Part shown: positions 42,221-55,059 of the stretch, one piece after another
How the letters are laid out: every line of letters begins with the position of its first letter
How positions within the stretch are numbered: position 1 is the first letter of the stretch
Origin: Bimastos eiseni
Taxonomy: Eukaryota > Annelida > Clitellata > Crassiclitellata > Lumbricidae
Assembly: GCA_959347315.1 (NCBI GenBank)
Contig: OY365806.1
Coordinates: 30,952,156 to 31,016,155, forward strand
Reading direction: 5' to 3'
Length of the DNA stretch: 64,000 nucleotides
Notes under the pieces: model-generated
The model's input: only the letters and a program-made list of their open reading frames with translations
The model's database searches: none
Told to the model about the DNA's origin: nothing
Position numbers and translations under genes: made by a program

Positions 42221-42252
42221 TTGGCTGCTTTCCGTCGAGCTGCGCATTTACT
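42221..42252 (+). repeat. 32-bp direct repeat, copy 2
   Basis: Identical to 41776-41807, 445 bp downstream. The two copies may be fragments of one interspersed family or the edges of an insertion. Confidence 0.85.
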
Positions 42253-42325
42253 CGACGCACGCATCCGAATGCTCGGTGATTGGGCTCAGGCTATGTATAC
42301 GAGAAGATCTAGAGGTGGCGATCAC

Positions 42326-42395
42326 ATACATACATACATACATACATACATACATACGTACATACGTACGTACGTACGTACACATACATACATAC
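42326..42395. repeat. (CATA)n/(CGTA)n microsatellite
   Basis: Nine or so CATA units, then CGTA units, then CATA again. Confidence 0.9.
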
Positions 42396-43487
42396 ATCAA
42401 AGAAATTTATTAGGCCAAACAATAAAACAATTAACAAAAATTCACAACCACGAAATTATCAGTAACAACCAATTACAAACTAACGGAACTAGTGATTATA
42501 TGCAGTAAGTGATGCATAATGAAGAACCACTGGAAAGGAGAAAAAAGAAATTAATTATATTAATAAAGGCACCCAATCAATAATTGCAACTGACATGGAC
42601 GCGCTCATTGACCCATGCCGTGTGTTAGGTGATAACTAAAGCAAACAAAACGAGCACTCATTAACTGCACCAACAGCAGCCAATTTGCGATTACACAGAT
42701 TGCATTTTTCAGAACAGTGAGACGAAAATAATGGTTTTTCAGCTCAAACTGTTCCTTTACTCAATAAGAGACAGCAATCACAGCCAACTTAAATAGGAAC
42801 AAACAGCAAGATGTTTATCTTGTAGTGCAACACTATTGTCAGAGTCGTCCAGCATACATTCATACACTAAGTAACAGATGGTGTAACATGATTTGCAACC
42901 TGAAAACAAAGTAATCTGGAGAGTGAGCATTAAATAACCATATTTGCTCCTCTTGACTGCAATTGAACCGGCTAACAATTGTAGCAACTACGTAAGTAAT
43001 TACATTTTGCTGAAAGTAATGAGTTACGAGAAAGTAAACGATCTGCAAATATATAGTCTTTTGAGAATGAGGTCAATCAAAGTTGAAGTAAAGTGACGGA
43101 AATCGAAACCACGAATCCAGACATGAGACATGTATGACAGCCAATGGCCGAATGACTCAGAGCAGCGGGCATGAGAGTGCCGTACAGCCATGTAACCCTG
43201 GAAGCACCGTCATTCCTAGCGTGACTTCTAGACATCTAGACCAGGGTTGATGCTGAGAATTTCATATCCTTGGTCGAATTTCTTCTCGGCTTGTCTTGGG
43301 GTCAGAAGTGAAGCGAGTGTAAATGAATCCATCTCGAGGCGAGGCGAGGCATGGAGTTTAAACATGAATAGCTTCCCATATCCTCGGCGATAAGAGTCGC
43401 ATTCTGACGCGCAAGGTTCTCGTTGATGTAGGTTCCACGGTCGCCCTGAGAGATCAATTGAGGCAGCCACGACGTAACGAAGACAAG
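42396..43487. other. No gene seen
   Basis: Short frames only, with no recognisable domain. Confidence 0.45.
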
Positions 43488-43495
43488 GTTCCATA

Positions 43496-44287
43496 CAGAG
43501 GCGTAGCTAGGGTATTTTGCGCCCGTGAACAAACTACAGAATTGGCGCCCGTTTGGGGGGGCGTCCATAAATGACGTCAAGCGCCCAGGGGAGGGGTCCC
43601 ACATTTTGCGCCCCCCAACCAATGAATAAGCTGGTCTCCCTGACGTGGCTTTTGTGGGAGCTGAGAAATTTTCGAAGATTTACATTAAGTTACATTTGTG
43701 ACGGCGTGTGATTAGGGGAGGGTATAAGAAATGTGACATCGCACAATCACAACAAACATCATAATTAGCAATTTTTTAAAAATTTTTGACCAATAAAATT
43801 GAGAATTGTTTGCCACAATTTAACAACAATAATTATGATTATTGCATTCTTAATTTTTTTATCGTTTACTTTTTTCTCGGTTTAAATTTTGGGGGATTTG
43901 GCAGTGAGGTAGCCACTCTGTAAGTCACAAGCAGGAATCAACTGATCAGATAAAACGCATCATGCCACAGAGAGTCGCTGCACGTCTTCCTAAAACTATA
44001 TACCGGTAGTAGAGCGATGAAAAGTGGAGAACGTAAAATTATTGCACTCATTACGCATTCCACAAGATGTAAAACTCTGGTAGAATCATCACATTTAGGT
44101 CTATAAAAAAGTGTTTATAATAATACCTTGAAATAATCCAAACTGCATGCTTCTCCATACCACGGAGAAACAAAATGCTCCTTCGCGGAACAGGCTAGCA
44201 GAGAGAGAGCATGACTTCTTCATCATCCTGTTCAATGGATTATCTATTCAGATCCAGCACTTCTTCGTCTATCCAATAGAGGCCTAC

Positions 44288-44320
<33 letters not shown>

Positions 44321-44351
44321 GTGTCTCTCTCTCTGTCTGTCTCTGTCTGTC

Positions 44352-44410
<59 letters not shown>

Positions 44411-45008
44411 TCTTCCTTTGCGACTACGGCCATTTCACGTTATCAAACTTTGTTTGGATAATTATAAGAAAATGTGCATATAACATCCCGGACATGTTTT
44501 TTCTGGAGAGGGATGCAGAGGTTTGTGGCGTCATATTTCAGTTAATCAATAACGTTATAAAAATTTGTTTATTTCCAATGTTTCTCATTCGATGCTAAGA
44601 AGAGCAAGATCGCTGAGACGATCTTGTCCCATTGAAGCCTGCAAATAGGACAAAATTAGCTTAAATTTGCTGAAGGACAGCCCACAGCTTGAAAATTTTG
44701 AAACGGCACTTGTTACAAGAATTTGCAACGAAATGCGTAGATTTGGAAATACGTCTTGAGTATTATGTCGCCCCTTACCGGTCCTTAGTGATCACTGATC
44801 AGTGAGGTTCGGGAGGGGGCCAAAATCATGCTTGACAACCTGTTTGTAATGAGGAAATTGGCGTGGGGCGCCAAAGCTAAATCTTACTAACTTAGTTGGA
44901 ATAAATTAGTCTGTATCAAACTAACAAAAATTTTAACTCTCATTTTGGCCCTCCTTCCAACTTGGCGCCGGGGACACGTGTCACCTCTGCCCCCTAGCTA
45001 CGCCTCTG
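43496..45008. mobile_element. hAT-like non-autonomous element, 1513 bp
   Basis: A perfect 17-bp terminal inverted repeat (CAGAGGCGTAGCTAGGG and its complement) and a perfect 8-bp duplication, gttccata (43488-43495 and 45009-45016), fix both ends. Near each terminus are words such as GCGCCC and GGCGCC. No transposase frame survives. A (CT)n/(CTGT)n microsatellite at 44290-44405 lies inside. Confidence 0.92.
44290..44405. repeat. (CT)n/(CTGT)n microsatellite inside the hAT-like element
   Basis: Pure CT runs alternate with CTGT runs. The Ser/Leu/Val-rich frame is an artefact. Confidence 0.92.
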
Positions 45009-45972
45009 GTTCCATACTCTCTTGGATGTAAAGGACACCATGCAGTGTAGGGTGCCTGAATGTGGTAGCCTACAACGAGCATGAGACAATATTATGTCAG
45101 CGTATGCGTAAGTGACAGACCGAGACGACCGTTGCTGAAGTTCAGAATTGATTGAGTGATTTCATTATAGCTTTAGCAGATTTACTCTCTTGTTGAGCGA
45201 TCAGGCTTTGGTGTGTTTCCAAGACCATAAAACTGGCCGGGTCACTCTGCCTTCGCAATAGTTGTCTAGTTTGTCCACTATTGAGAAAAGTATTGCAATT
45301 TCTTGCTGGCACTGACCAGGTCAGAACATTGCTCAAGGGTCTGCCGTTGCACCGAGGTATCTGCGATTTTTTTCTGCCATTCATTCCAATATACTTGTAA
45401 ATGACGTTGCAAATGAATGAAGGCTGCGTGCACTCAATCATTTTCGCAGATTTCGCTGCGTGTCGTCTTTCGATTCGGGTAATCATTGCTTCGGTAATAT
45501 GTGATATGTATACTGTACCTTCGTCTGTATATAAAGCAAAATCAGATAAGTATATAAGTATGTCGCTATTATATAAATATTATATCACAATCTTGTAGAC
45601 CTGAAGTGCATCTCTATATAAAATAATATAAATAAAATGATAATAATTGTACCTGTATATATGCATATATAGACGAATATATCTGCATACTTACTTAAGT
45701 GTATGGAGAGGAATCGGCGGCGTTTGATACGTGCATTCTCTTCAGCCGCGTCATAATTTTATAATAATGTCCGTCTGTTTTAATTGTAATGACAACTATG
45801 TCTATAACCTATACCGTCGTCAGTAGCAATTAGCCACCTCTAGGATGCTACTTCGCATGCATGTCATTTGCTGTCAACTGCTGCCGTGACCGTTGCCACA
45901 TACGACACAATGATTACCCTTTCCTCTTCGGAAGGAACTGCTCTCTGTCTGTCTGTCTCTCCCCCTGCTGCC
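45009..45972. other. No gene seen
   Basis: Unique DNA between the hAT-like element and the LINE end. The 45142-45486 minus frame has no recognisable domain. Confidence 0.45.
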
Positions 45973-46085
45973 TTCAGGAAGCGTTTGAAGACTTTCCTTT
46001 TTTCTCTTTAGCTTAGATTGAGTCGCGAGTTCCTCTGAATCAAGTGGCGCCATATAAGTGCTCCATTACATTACATTACATTACG
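45973..46085 (+). pseudogene. LINE 3' end with (ATTAC)n tail
   Basis: The reading FRKRLKTFLFSL and a stop at 46009-46011 is the usual last segment of CR1/L2-like LINE ORF2. The following 3' part resembles 28295-28358 (TTGAGTCG..., GGCGCCATATAA), and it ends in ATTAC repeats (46063-46085), typical of such elements. Confidence 0.72.
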
Positions 46086-46199
46086 GCGAAACTGCTGACA
46101 TGCACAGCGTGTGTACTGTATGTTCTTGATGTCTGTGCATCTAAATGAATATGTCGCCATCGACTTTATCCCAATATGTGTGTATCCATGTATTACTTA

Positions 46200-46256
46200 T
46201 ACATACATGTATGTATGTATATATGTATGTATGTATGTATGTATGTGTGTGTGTGT
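46200..46256. repeat. (ATGT)n/(TG)n microsatellite
   Basis: ATGT units followed by TGTGTG. Confidence 0.9.
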
Positions 46257-47269
46257 GTGCGGGCGGGCGTGCATAAATGCATGCATACAAGTTGAAGCAC
46301 TGTTCTGTTCAGTTCATCTTTAGGGAAGTATTTGAGGATATTAAAAACCAGCCATAAATTATGATCATGTATAAAAAGGGTTCAAATGTCTGGGTGTTAT
46401 TGCTCGATTATTGTTGTTCTATTTTTTTAATATTTTTCCCGATACGAAAACTGTAAACGGCAGTAGCCGTTCTTTTTTTATATTCCTTTGAAACCCCGGA
46501 GCTAGGCCTACATGGGTATCTGCTATGAACGAATCGTACCGGTATATAATTATTGAAGTCCGCTATCGCAATGATTTGTTCTATAGGGTTCTCTATTTTG
46601 AAGGTTTTTGAAGCGTATCGACTGTGATGAGATGGTGCGCGGAGAGAGACGATGGAAAGAGATGAGTGGAGAGATGACAGCCGATAAACGAGGGAGATAA
46701 GCAGAAAGTGGATCAGACGAGGGAGAGTATACAGAAGGCAAAGTATTGTCTTGAGATGAGAGGAAAATGCAATAGGAAAATGAGGAGATGATGGGACGAG
46801 GGCGAGAACACTTACGTATGGAGTATCGTTTTCATATCCGAGGCCCTTCCCTTTACCCGGAAAAGGCGACAGGACAGGAAACAAGAAGCCGGAAGAAAAT
46901 AACAGTAATGCAAAGGAAAGAACTATAGGAGAGCGAGCAAGCTATCTGGAACGGTGCTAATTTTACGAGCTATCAAAATAGAAACCAAAAACGACTTAGT
47001 ATTAGGATAATTATCAGAAATTACTATATCTTTTTATTGTGCTGGCGATAGATGCTATCATTAATGATAGGAAACGCGTCATAAATTATTCCCTGCAAGC
47101 GATATACTGGAGAGGTTCCGAAAGGTTCTAACATGGCGAAAGCATTTGATCTCTGTTTAACTTTTTCGAATTTCTTCTCTCCATCCAATTAATGTCCATC
47201 TTTAAGCAAACCATTCATTCCATTCCCAACCTTCCTTCCCTGTATTAACCAATCCATCCCGCCATACCA
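46257..47269. other. No gene seen
   Basis: A GA-rich stretch at 46620-46800. Open frames here are not recognisable. Confidence 0.45.
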
Positions 47270-47580
47270 TCTACATGTACTATCCTCTCTCATCAATCCA
47301 TCTTACTACCCATCCATTTTTCCGTCTATTCATACCGCCATCCATCAATCCATCCGTCCGTCCATCCATATCGCTACCCACCGACCTGTCCATCCATCCA
47401 TCCATCCATCCACATTCATGCTCATCCATCCACCCATTCATACCGCCATCTATCTTTCCACCCACCTATCCATCCACTCATACCGCTATCCATTCATCGA
47501 TCCATCTTGCCATCCATCTATTTATCCAGCCTTTAGTCCATCTTGCCCTCCATCCACGTTGTCATCTATCTATTTATGAA
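47270..47580. repeat. Imperfect (CATC)n repeat
   Basis: CCATCCAT with many interruptions. Further CATC-rich patches lie at 48160-48230 and 48385-48505. Frames on both strands here are artefacts. Confidence 0.85.
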
Positions 47581-48254
47581 CTGATATCTTAAAATCCGTC
47601 GATCCGTCCCTGACTTCTTCTTCTGTCCGTTCCTCTATTCATCCGAATTTAAATCTATCAACCACTTTCCACATTCCAAATACATGCATCTACTCCGCCA
47701 TCAATCTCTCCTCAGTTAATCCATCTTGCTGTCGATCATTGCGCCCAACACGCGATGAATTCCTCTTCTACGTCTTTCTTGAACCTCGACGACTATCCCG
47801 ACTTGCATCATCTTCCACCAGCGAGAGATTACTCGTCGACACGACCCCGTGTTTTGCGAATCGTTTTTGGCAGTCGCCGATCGCTCTAACTTTTCGGCGC
47901 AGCTTGGCCTATAGAGACTCTGAACATCCATGCCATCTGTTAGCTGTTGGTTTAAGTCCACGCTTGTGCGTGGACCAGCCATTGGCGACTCGCATAGCCT
48001 ACTGTGCGTTGTTTTGTTAATTATTATTTCTAATAGACGTTGAAATGACAATTAATATCATGTCTAGTGCAGATAGCGATTCTGATTAGATTTCTTGAAG
48101 ATGCGTTATATCAAGCTCATTGGGGAAAAAATAAACTCCACTCAGCCATTCTCCATCGCTCTCCCTTCATCCACCCCATCGTCATTCCATCCATTCATGC
48201 ACTCATCCATTCATCCATTCTGCTTTCCATGTATTCTTCTCTCCAATCACGCAA

Positions 48255-48360
48255 TCGCGCATGCGCACGCAATTGACGCAAAGCACAAGCAAGACGTGGT
48301 TGTGCCACAACTCGTATTGTCACGTTAATTATAATCTATGACTTCTATCGAGCCCGTGTC
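48255..48360 (+). repeat. Dispersed repeat, copy 1
   Basis: Shares the word GCGCATGCGCAC and the block TTGTCACGTTAATTATAATC with 55847-55942, in the same order and orientation, with variable sequence between them. Confidence 0.75.
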
Positions 48361-48505
48361 CCGCAGTCTCTTTCGCCTTCCACCTATTCATTCACCCATT
48401 CATCTGTTGATATCTTAGAACCTATTCACCCATCCATTGATCCATTGATCCATTGTTTTATCGATCTATCGCTCTAATAATACATCAATCCATCCATCCA
48501 TTTCA

Positions 48506-49980
48506 TATGTCGCTGTACGTCATCGGCATCTAATCAGAAACTTTAGAAACCAACGGTTTACTTTTTGCATAATACAATGCGTGCAATAATTAGTTCCATC
48601 GAGCATTGTCTCTCGTCAATTCTAAACATTCTATTATTTAGAATCAACGGTAGAACATAGTGGTCAACGCTCATTTTACCAACTCCCTTATATAGTATCG
48701 CAGAACTCGTACAGTTCGCCACTGGTCACTTCAAGGTTAGTTGCCGCCCCGTCTTGTCACTTGAGAAATCAGAATTGACCATTATTCCGGCTGTTTATGG
48801 AGCACCAGGGCTTAATCCGTCTTCTGATGATAGCTAAGATTGAGGATCAAGTCCCTGTCCGTACTACGGCGGCGGCGGCGGCCAAGGTCTGGCGCCAAAT
48901 ACCATCGAAGAAGCGGACACTTAAGGGTTGGTCGACTGAGTGGCCATTGACACCCATTGACGTTAGTGTTTGCTGTTAGACTTATTTCTTGACTAGTCAA
49001 CATTGCGGACATACGGGTATCAAACCCTGTTCCTTAGCTTTGCGCCCCAGTGTGTTCTCTATTACTATGCGGGCCCCTAAAATGTCTTGGAAGTTGCATG
49101 AGCTGCGAAGTAAATTAGTTAATTGCCGTGATCTCATCAGACGACACTTGAGACTAAACTCACGGAGAGGTTGGAATTCACGCCTGAAAGATTCGAATCT
49201 ACATGGATGACTGGTAGCAAGACGCTCTTCCGACAAACTGGGAACTTTCGTAAGGGACCTGTCAAGCAGGTTGAATCAGTTTGAACTTTGAAACTATATT
49301 GTGCGCGGTCCCTAGAATAAGTAAGGGTGGCGCGGAATTTGACGAAACCTATTGCAGGAGAGGAAAGCCTTGCGCCCTTTCACGTTCCTAGAAGAAGTGA
49401 AAGGGTGGCCTGCTGAAACCACACACTGAAACCCACTTTATCTAGCGCCCATTCTGTCCATTCTCCTATCTGAGCAATTTCTAATTTCACATAAGCTCGG
49501 ACGCCCTCACACTCACAAGCTGACCTTGCAGACCGGTTGGGTGCAAGGCACGTCGCTGGGGACCGGGGAGGTCATTCCGGGATACAGACATACTGTAGCT
49601 ACAAAGAGTTAAGAACTCTTTGGCTTGATAGAGAAAAAAGAAATATAGCAACATGTGAACATATTATTTTAAATCTGATCTCATATGTTATAAAACATTG
49701 CAATATACTGTCAACCACAGTAGATATACTTGAAATCAGTTCTTATATTCGCTAGACTCTTTGCGTTTTATTCAGTCAGCCTTAGTCAACTGTGCGACAG
49801 AGGTTGCTAATTGCAATCGCAATTATAATCATTTTAAGCAATTAATTGAACCACCAAACGATGCTATATACATGTACATACTTACAATTTCACTAGTAAA
49901 CGTATCTATATTATAATTGTTGAGGTGTCAAAAGGTCAACCTGTAAGGTCCAATGTATCTACGCAAATGCATGTAAACAT
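48506..49980. other. No gene seen
   Basis: Unique DNA with short frames only. 48797-49210 is richer in GC but shows no recognisable domain. Confidence 0.45.
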
Positions 49981-50150
49981 GTATGTTATGTGTATTTTAT
50001 ATGTACAATTGTATATGTAGGTATGTGTGGTATATTATGGTATGGTGTTGTATGTATGTATGTGTGTATGTATGTATGTGTGTATGTATATGTTTATGTA
50101 CGTATGTATTTAAATAAGTATGTATGTAATGTATGTACAGGTAGGCCTAC
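49981..50150. repeat. (TGTA)n-rich tract
   Basis: ATGTATGTGTG mixtures with TTTA and GGTA interruptions. Confidence 0.85.
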
Positions 50151-50259
50151 GTATGCATTGATATAAAGTTCATCAATATAGGCCTACTTAATATATTGAC
50201 TTACCTAAACTTGTCAAGGGCTTGACTATCTATGGGCTTAACTATGATCTACAAGCAAT

Positions 50260-50557
50260 CAGGGGTGTAACAAGCGGGGGGCCGAAGGGACACCTGCCCC
50301 CCCCCCCGTTCTAAGACTGGGGGGTCAATGCCCCCACTTTAGTGCCCCCCTCATATGCCCCCCAAATCGGATCTTTTTATGTTTCTCCAATGGCTTTTTA
50401 AGATAACTTTTGTGAAGATAATTTGTGCGCCCCCCCCATTTTTCAAATTTGTTGGGGGCAAAATTCAAGAAATGGGGGGCAAAACAAGTGTTTTGCGCTT
50501 CGCGCAATATTTTTTAAATTATGCCTCCCCACTTTTCAAAACCTTGTTACACCTCTG
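50260..50557. mobile_element. hAT-type MITE, 298 bp
   Basis: CAGGGGTGTAACAAG at the left and CTTGTTACACCTCTG at the right, with a perfect 8-bp duplication, caagcaat (50252-50259 and 50558-50565). It is the inverted homologue of 34508-34811 and shares its TTTGCCCCCCA-type runs. Confidence 0.93.
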
Positions 50558-50565
50558 CAAGCAAT

Positions 50566-51233
50566 AGTATTTTAGCAGTTTGAGAACATAATTATTCTGA
50601 AAAAATCAAAAGTTACGAAACATTGCAAGACGTATTGATATTATTTTTCTTCATTAATTATTAATTTTTTATTAGACTTTCAGTTTTCGAACGATATACC
50701 ACGCTGGACGCCAAAGGTTGCAACTGATGTCAGTCAAACACGTTTCGTTTTGACTCAACCTGTTGATAAACATCTATTCGTCAGTTGACTTTGATTGACT
50801 GACGGGTTAATTGAATATGCTCTGAATTCGTGTGCACGCGATGTGTGTCATGTTATCTGGTTATCATCTGGTCTTTGCCACGAGTCACTCTCTGAGCAGT
50901 TCGCCATCAATTTTAATGCACGTTATTATGATATTATATAAATAGATATTGTAATGTAAGTTATAGATAATTTTCCAGTTGTGTTGGATCAATAGATTAT
51001 GTGATTTGCCAATAAGTTGTTATACATGATGTATGTGCTTTAGGCGTTCGATGACGATGCTTAACGGTCTTGATGCAGTGAACACTAAGTAACAGCTTCT
51101 TTTCTGATCGGCTACGAAATTTGTACCATTTAATTAGCACGATAATTTTCCAAGTCTGTAAGACTATTATTATTTACAGAATAATACTCTAATTATCAAC
51201 ACAACACAACTCTGGTACTAAGCAACTAACATA
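50566..51233. other. No gene seen
   Basis: AT-rich unique DNA between the MITE and the LTR-like element. Confidence 0.45.
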
Positions 51234-51237
51234 TTGT

Positions 51238-54200
51238 TGTGGCGGACAGGCCACAAGGCTTGAATGAATGATTTATTTAAATAATCGGCTCGCCATAGTG
51301 TTATTTTACGTCTATTTTTTTACAGTGTTGCGCATAGAAAGGAAGACCGATCGGCGGTTTTTAATTGAGTGCATAGCTTGCAGACGCATGAATTGGCTTG
51401 AGTATAGCCTGACATGCGGTGCATCGCTATATATGTGGAGCAGTGGTTCGTACTGTTTCATACGTAGAGTGGTTCTCGTACCGCTCCAGGGATCGTTGAG
51501 TGTTGCCATATAAATACGACCTCTAGTGACAGCCGCTCTCGCGGTCAGGCTGGTGCTGCTTTTCGCTGATCTGGTGGGGTGGGCCCCTCTGCCGTTGATC
51601 GCAAGACGGACCGTGCCCTGATCGTAAGAGTCAACAGGCTGACAGAGAAAGTCCGATCGTGAGAAATAAATGAATGAATGACAGTTCTGTTCGGAAATAC
51701 GGGGAAGATGGTGACCCCGTTGGTGGCCGTGAGTGATACAGACTGGGTGAGTCCCAGAAGGGACCGACGCATATAGCGAGAGAGGCCTCGGCGGCCGACA
51801 GAGAGATAGACTGGGAAAAATCCCCGACCGTGCAGACCGTGGGAGTTCTGGTGGCCGAGAAATATTCTGGTTGGCTACCTAGATCGGTCATAGTTACTCC
51901 TCGTGAATACCAGCAGGTTGTCGGATACGTGACCCCGTCGGTGGCCGTGAGAAATAGAGATCGGGTAAAGCCCCGAGCAACCGAACGCTACATCGAGACA
52001 GATTATGGCGACTGTTGAGACAATTTACGGGAAGAATTCCCCAGTGTACACGTTGGTTAAAAGACGGGGAGGGCGGCCCCGTGAAGCCGTTGGAAACAGA
52101 CTGAGAGCTACCGGTGAAGCCGTTGACACATACTGGAAAACATGAATACATTCGATAAATACGGGGAGGGTGACCCCATTGGTGCGTTCGATACAGGGAA
52201 TGTTCCCTTTGGTGTCGAAAACCTGATCAATTGTGGGCGTCTCTGCATATTCTTTTCTATTTACGGTTTTCCGTTTTACCTAGCGTGGTCATACTTACTC
52301 CTCCCGTTTACCAGCAATCTGTTGATTTGCGTGTCTGATCGCAATGTCTTAGGTCGCGGTTTCCCCGCGTATCTTTACTTGAGTTACTAAACGTAATATC
52401 TGTACTTGCGGTGTCCCCGCAGTTTGTCTTCTTTATTGTCTTGCGATCTTTCGGTAAATCTTCTTGTTGGCTACTTAGGTCGGTCACACTTACTCCTCTC
52501 GTTTTCCAGAAATCTATTCACTTGCGTGTCTAGTTGCAATATCTTGGCTCGCGGTTTCCCCGCGAGGCGTCTACTAATTTCTTCTTGTAGATCTAACTAC
52601 ATAATCTCTTTTCGAGGACTTCCTCGAAAGATCTGCCAGTGGTTCGTTCCAGTGTATAAGAGACAGAGTACAATTGCTTCAGAGAAAGTGATTATAATAA
52701 TACAGGTCTGTGTGAAACAGAGAGGTAACGTGGTGACACTTACCTCAGTTGCCTGTGAGAGAATCGAGTCTGAGAAACGAGAGTTGGTGCATTACCGTTG
52801 GTCAGAACTCTAGGTGACGAATACAAATATGTTCCTACGATGGAATGAATAAATGCAGTCGATGAGAGTTAAAGACATGTGAGAGTCTGGGTGATCGGAT
52901 ACTAAAGTATATGACAGATGCAAGCAGGCCGAGAAAGATACTTGTTGGCTACCTAGTTCGGTCACAGTTACTCCTCACGAATACCAGCAGGTTGTCGGAG
53001 ACGTAAAAATTCGGGTGGCCGCAAAAGATACAAGCCGAGTAGATTCACGCAGTAGCAGCCGTACAAACCGAGAGAGCTGCCGGTGGAGCGTTGGTACATA
53101 CGGGGAAAGTTCCCCATTGAATACGTTCGATAGAATTATCGGGGAAATTCCCGAAGGACCCGCTGGAATTACACGTGGAGGGTGAACACGTTAGAAGAGC
53201 ACGTGACAAACAAGAGAAAACACTGGTGCCGATTGATACCTTCAGGTTACTAGTCAAGTAACTCTTCTTGATGGCTTTATAGTCGTTCGATAGATACTCT
53301 TGTTTGTTACCTACGTTGGTCATAGTTACTCCTCCCGGTTTTCCGAGTATCAGAATATATTACGGTGTTGGCGGACAATTGCCAACGCAGAGGACGGTCA
53401 ATCGTGTGCCTGATAACTTATGCGTGTGAGGCCGGTATGCCACATACGGAAATGGGCCAAGAGGCCGACGTGAAAGTCTGGGCAGTCGGAAACCCAGGGT
53501 AAAGATAGTAAGCAGACCAAGAATTGATCGATGCGTAAATATTACTGTTTGCTACCTACGTTGGTCATAGATACTCCTCCCGTTTTCCCGAAGTGTATCT
53601 ACTTGCGTGTCTGATCGAAGTGATCGATACGAGTACGTTTGGGTAATCGGGTACCCAGGTGAATACATGGTTGTTTGTCGACACACACAGTTCTGAGAGA
53701 TGACTAAAGTGCGAGGTCGGGCCCCCTCGTGCGTAGGTCGGATCGAAGATCTGTGTGCAGATAGCGAAGGTTATAGACAGAAGACCTTCGCTATCAGTGT
53801 CCGTGAATACCATGCCAGTGTCATTTTTATCGAAGCAGAATATATCAGTGTTGGTGGGTAACTGCTAACACAGACGACGGGAACTTAATCAGTCACATGT
53901 GCATGACAAAATATACGTGTGCGGCCGTTTATGCCATACACGGAAATAGATCGAGAGATATGTGTTGAGCAGAAGACGTGATAGCTAAGTGTCTAGCATG
54001 ATATGACGAAGAGCTGCGAGACTGGTGTGTCTAGGACGACAGAGGTTAGAGAGTTGGGGACAGTAATGTCTAAGAGTATAAGACGTTGGATTTAGCTACC
54101 GATAATTGTATAGGCCGAAATGGCTTATGGACTTGTTTCAAATATGTCTGAACCTCGTAACTTAAGAGAACGTTTGGTGTCCCTAAATGGCGATAGTTTC

Positions 54201-54589
54201 AGAGTCACAAGATGCTGAACGGTACGACATCAGGTACAGGAAGACGAGGCTAGTAGCTTGGAAGGTATGCAAGGCGAGGAAGACTCCTGCCGGTATGATT
54301 ATGAACCCTGTTTTGAGTACGGCCATCCTCAGAACGTTGCCTATCCGGCGACCGCGGAATAGGCAGAGTCAGACCTCGTTACTAATTCGGGCCGTGTTAC
54401 ATTTCTTGGAGAAGAAACCCGTCCCTAATCTTGCCTGGTGATAGTGAACATCCTGGTAGATATAGAGAGTAACCGTTTGGCATTGAGATTTGGTAAGAAA
54501 GTGACTCGGGCGACTCCAGGCGTGTCAGCGAGCTGGGGTCGACACCGTCCGTTAGCGCTAGGCAGGCGCTCGGGCGGCAGAACGCCACA
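51238..54589. mobile_element. Giant solo-LTR-like or non-autonomous retroelement, 3352 bp
   Basis: The ends TGTGGCG (51238-51244) and CGCCACA (54583-54589) are inverted and flanked by TTGT on both sides (51234-51237 and 54590-54593). The solo LTR at 20529 has exactly the same terminal heptamers and also a 4-bp duplication. The interior differs from its surroundings: GC-balanced, stop-rich in all frames and built of repeated modules. A block centred on GGTCAYAGTTACTCCTC occurs six times (about 51884, 52286, 52480, 52960, 53318 and 53566). The GACCCCGTYGGTGGCCGTGAG block occurs at 51712 and 51931, and a roughly 110-bp module at 53360 recurs at 53840. I see no gag, pol or tyrosine-recombinase sequence, and orientation is undecided: TATA plus AATAAA pairs occur on both strands near the left end. 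It may be one very long LTR left by recombination, or a coding-free element. Confidence 0.6.
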
Positions 54590-54593
54590 TTGT

Positions 54594-55059
54594 AATGGTT
54601 TGCGGTGTGACATTTCATGTATATCAATAAACGAATATTTATTTATTAACACAGTCTTTCAATGCAATGACTTCCTGCAGAAAGTCCATGCCAGAAGCCA
54701 ATGACGCGATGTATGTAGGCGTTCCGAACGTCCTTAGCTGTCTCCGTGATATTTTCTGCTCTCCTCGTGACTTACACGTGACCGCAAAAATAAAAAAAAC
54801 GATGTTACATCGATCCTCTGCGACTATTCAGCGCTGATAGCCAGCGCTTCCATAGCGCTGGCACTGTGCTGCGATAAACTAACTCTACCTCTGCCAACGT
54901 CTAGCCATTACCATTCAGCAATTCAAAGCTGTAGACGTTTGTTCAATTTTGCTCATCCGGATCTTGACGAGTTATAGCCGTTCGTTTAATTATTTAATTT
55001 CTCTGCGGACAATATGTTAAAGAAACCGAAGGACCATGTCCTATTATGGATATAATGAT
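54594..55059. other. No gene seen
   Basis: Unique DNA, including a small GC inverted word near 54830-54870 (cagcgct/agcgctg). Confidence 0.45.

Larger units (their letters stand above)
39651..42325. other. No gene seen; dispersed-repeat fragments
   Basis: 41439-41488 matches 63804-63854 (gtgccagtcc ... ggagggcgacg). The 32-bp segment 41776-41807 recurs at 42221-42252. The remaining short frames are not recognisable. Confidence 0.45.
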
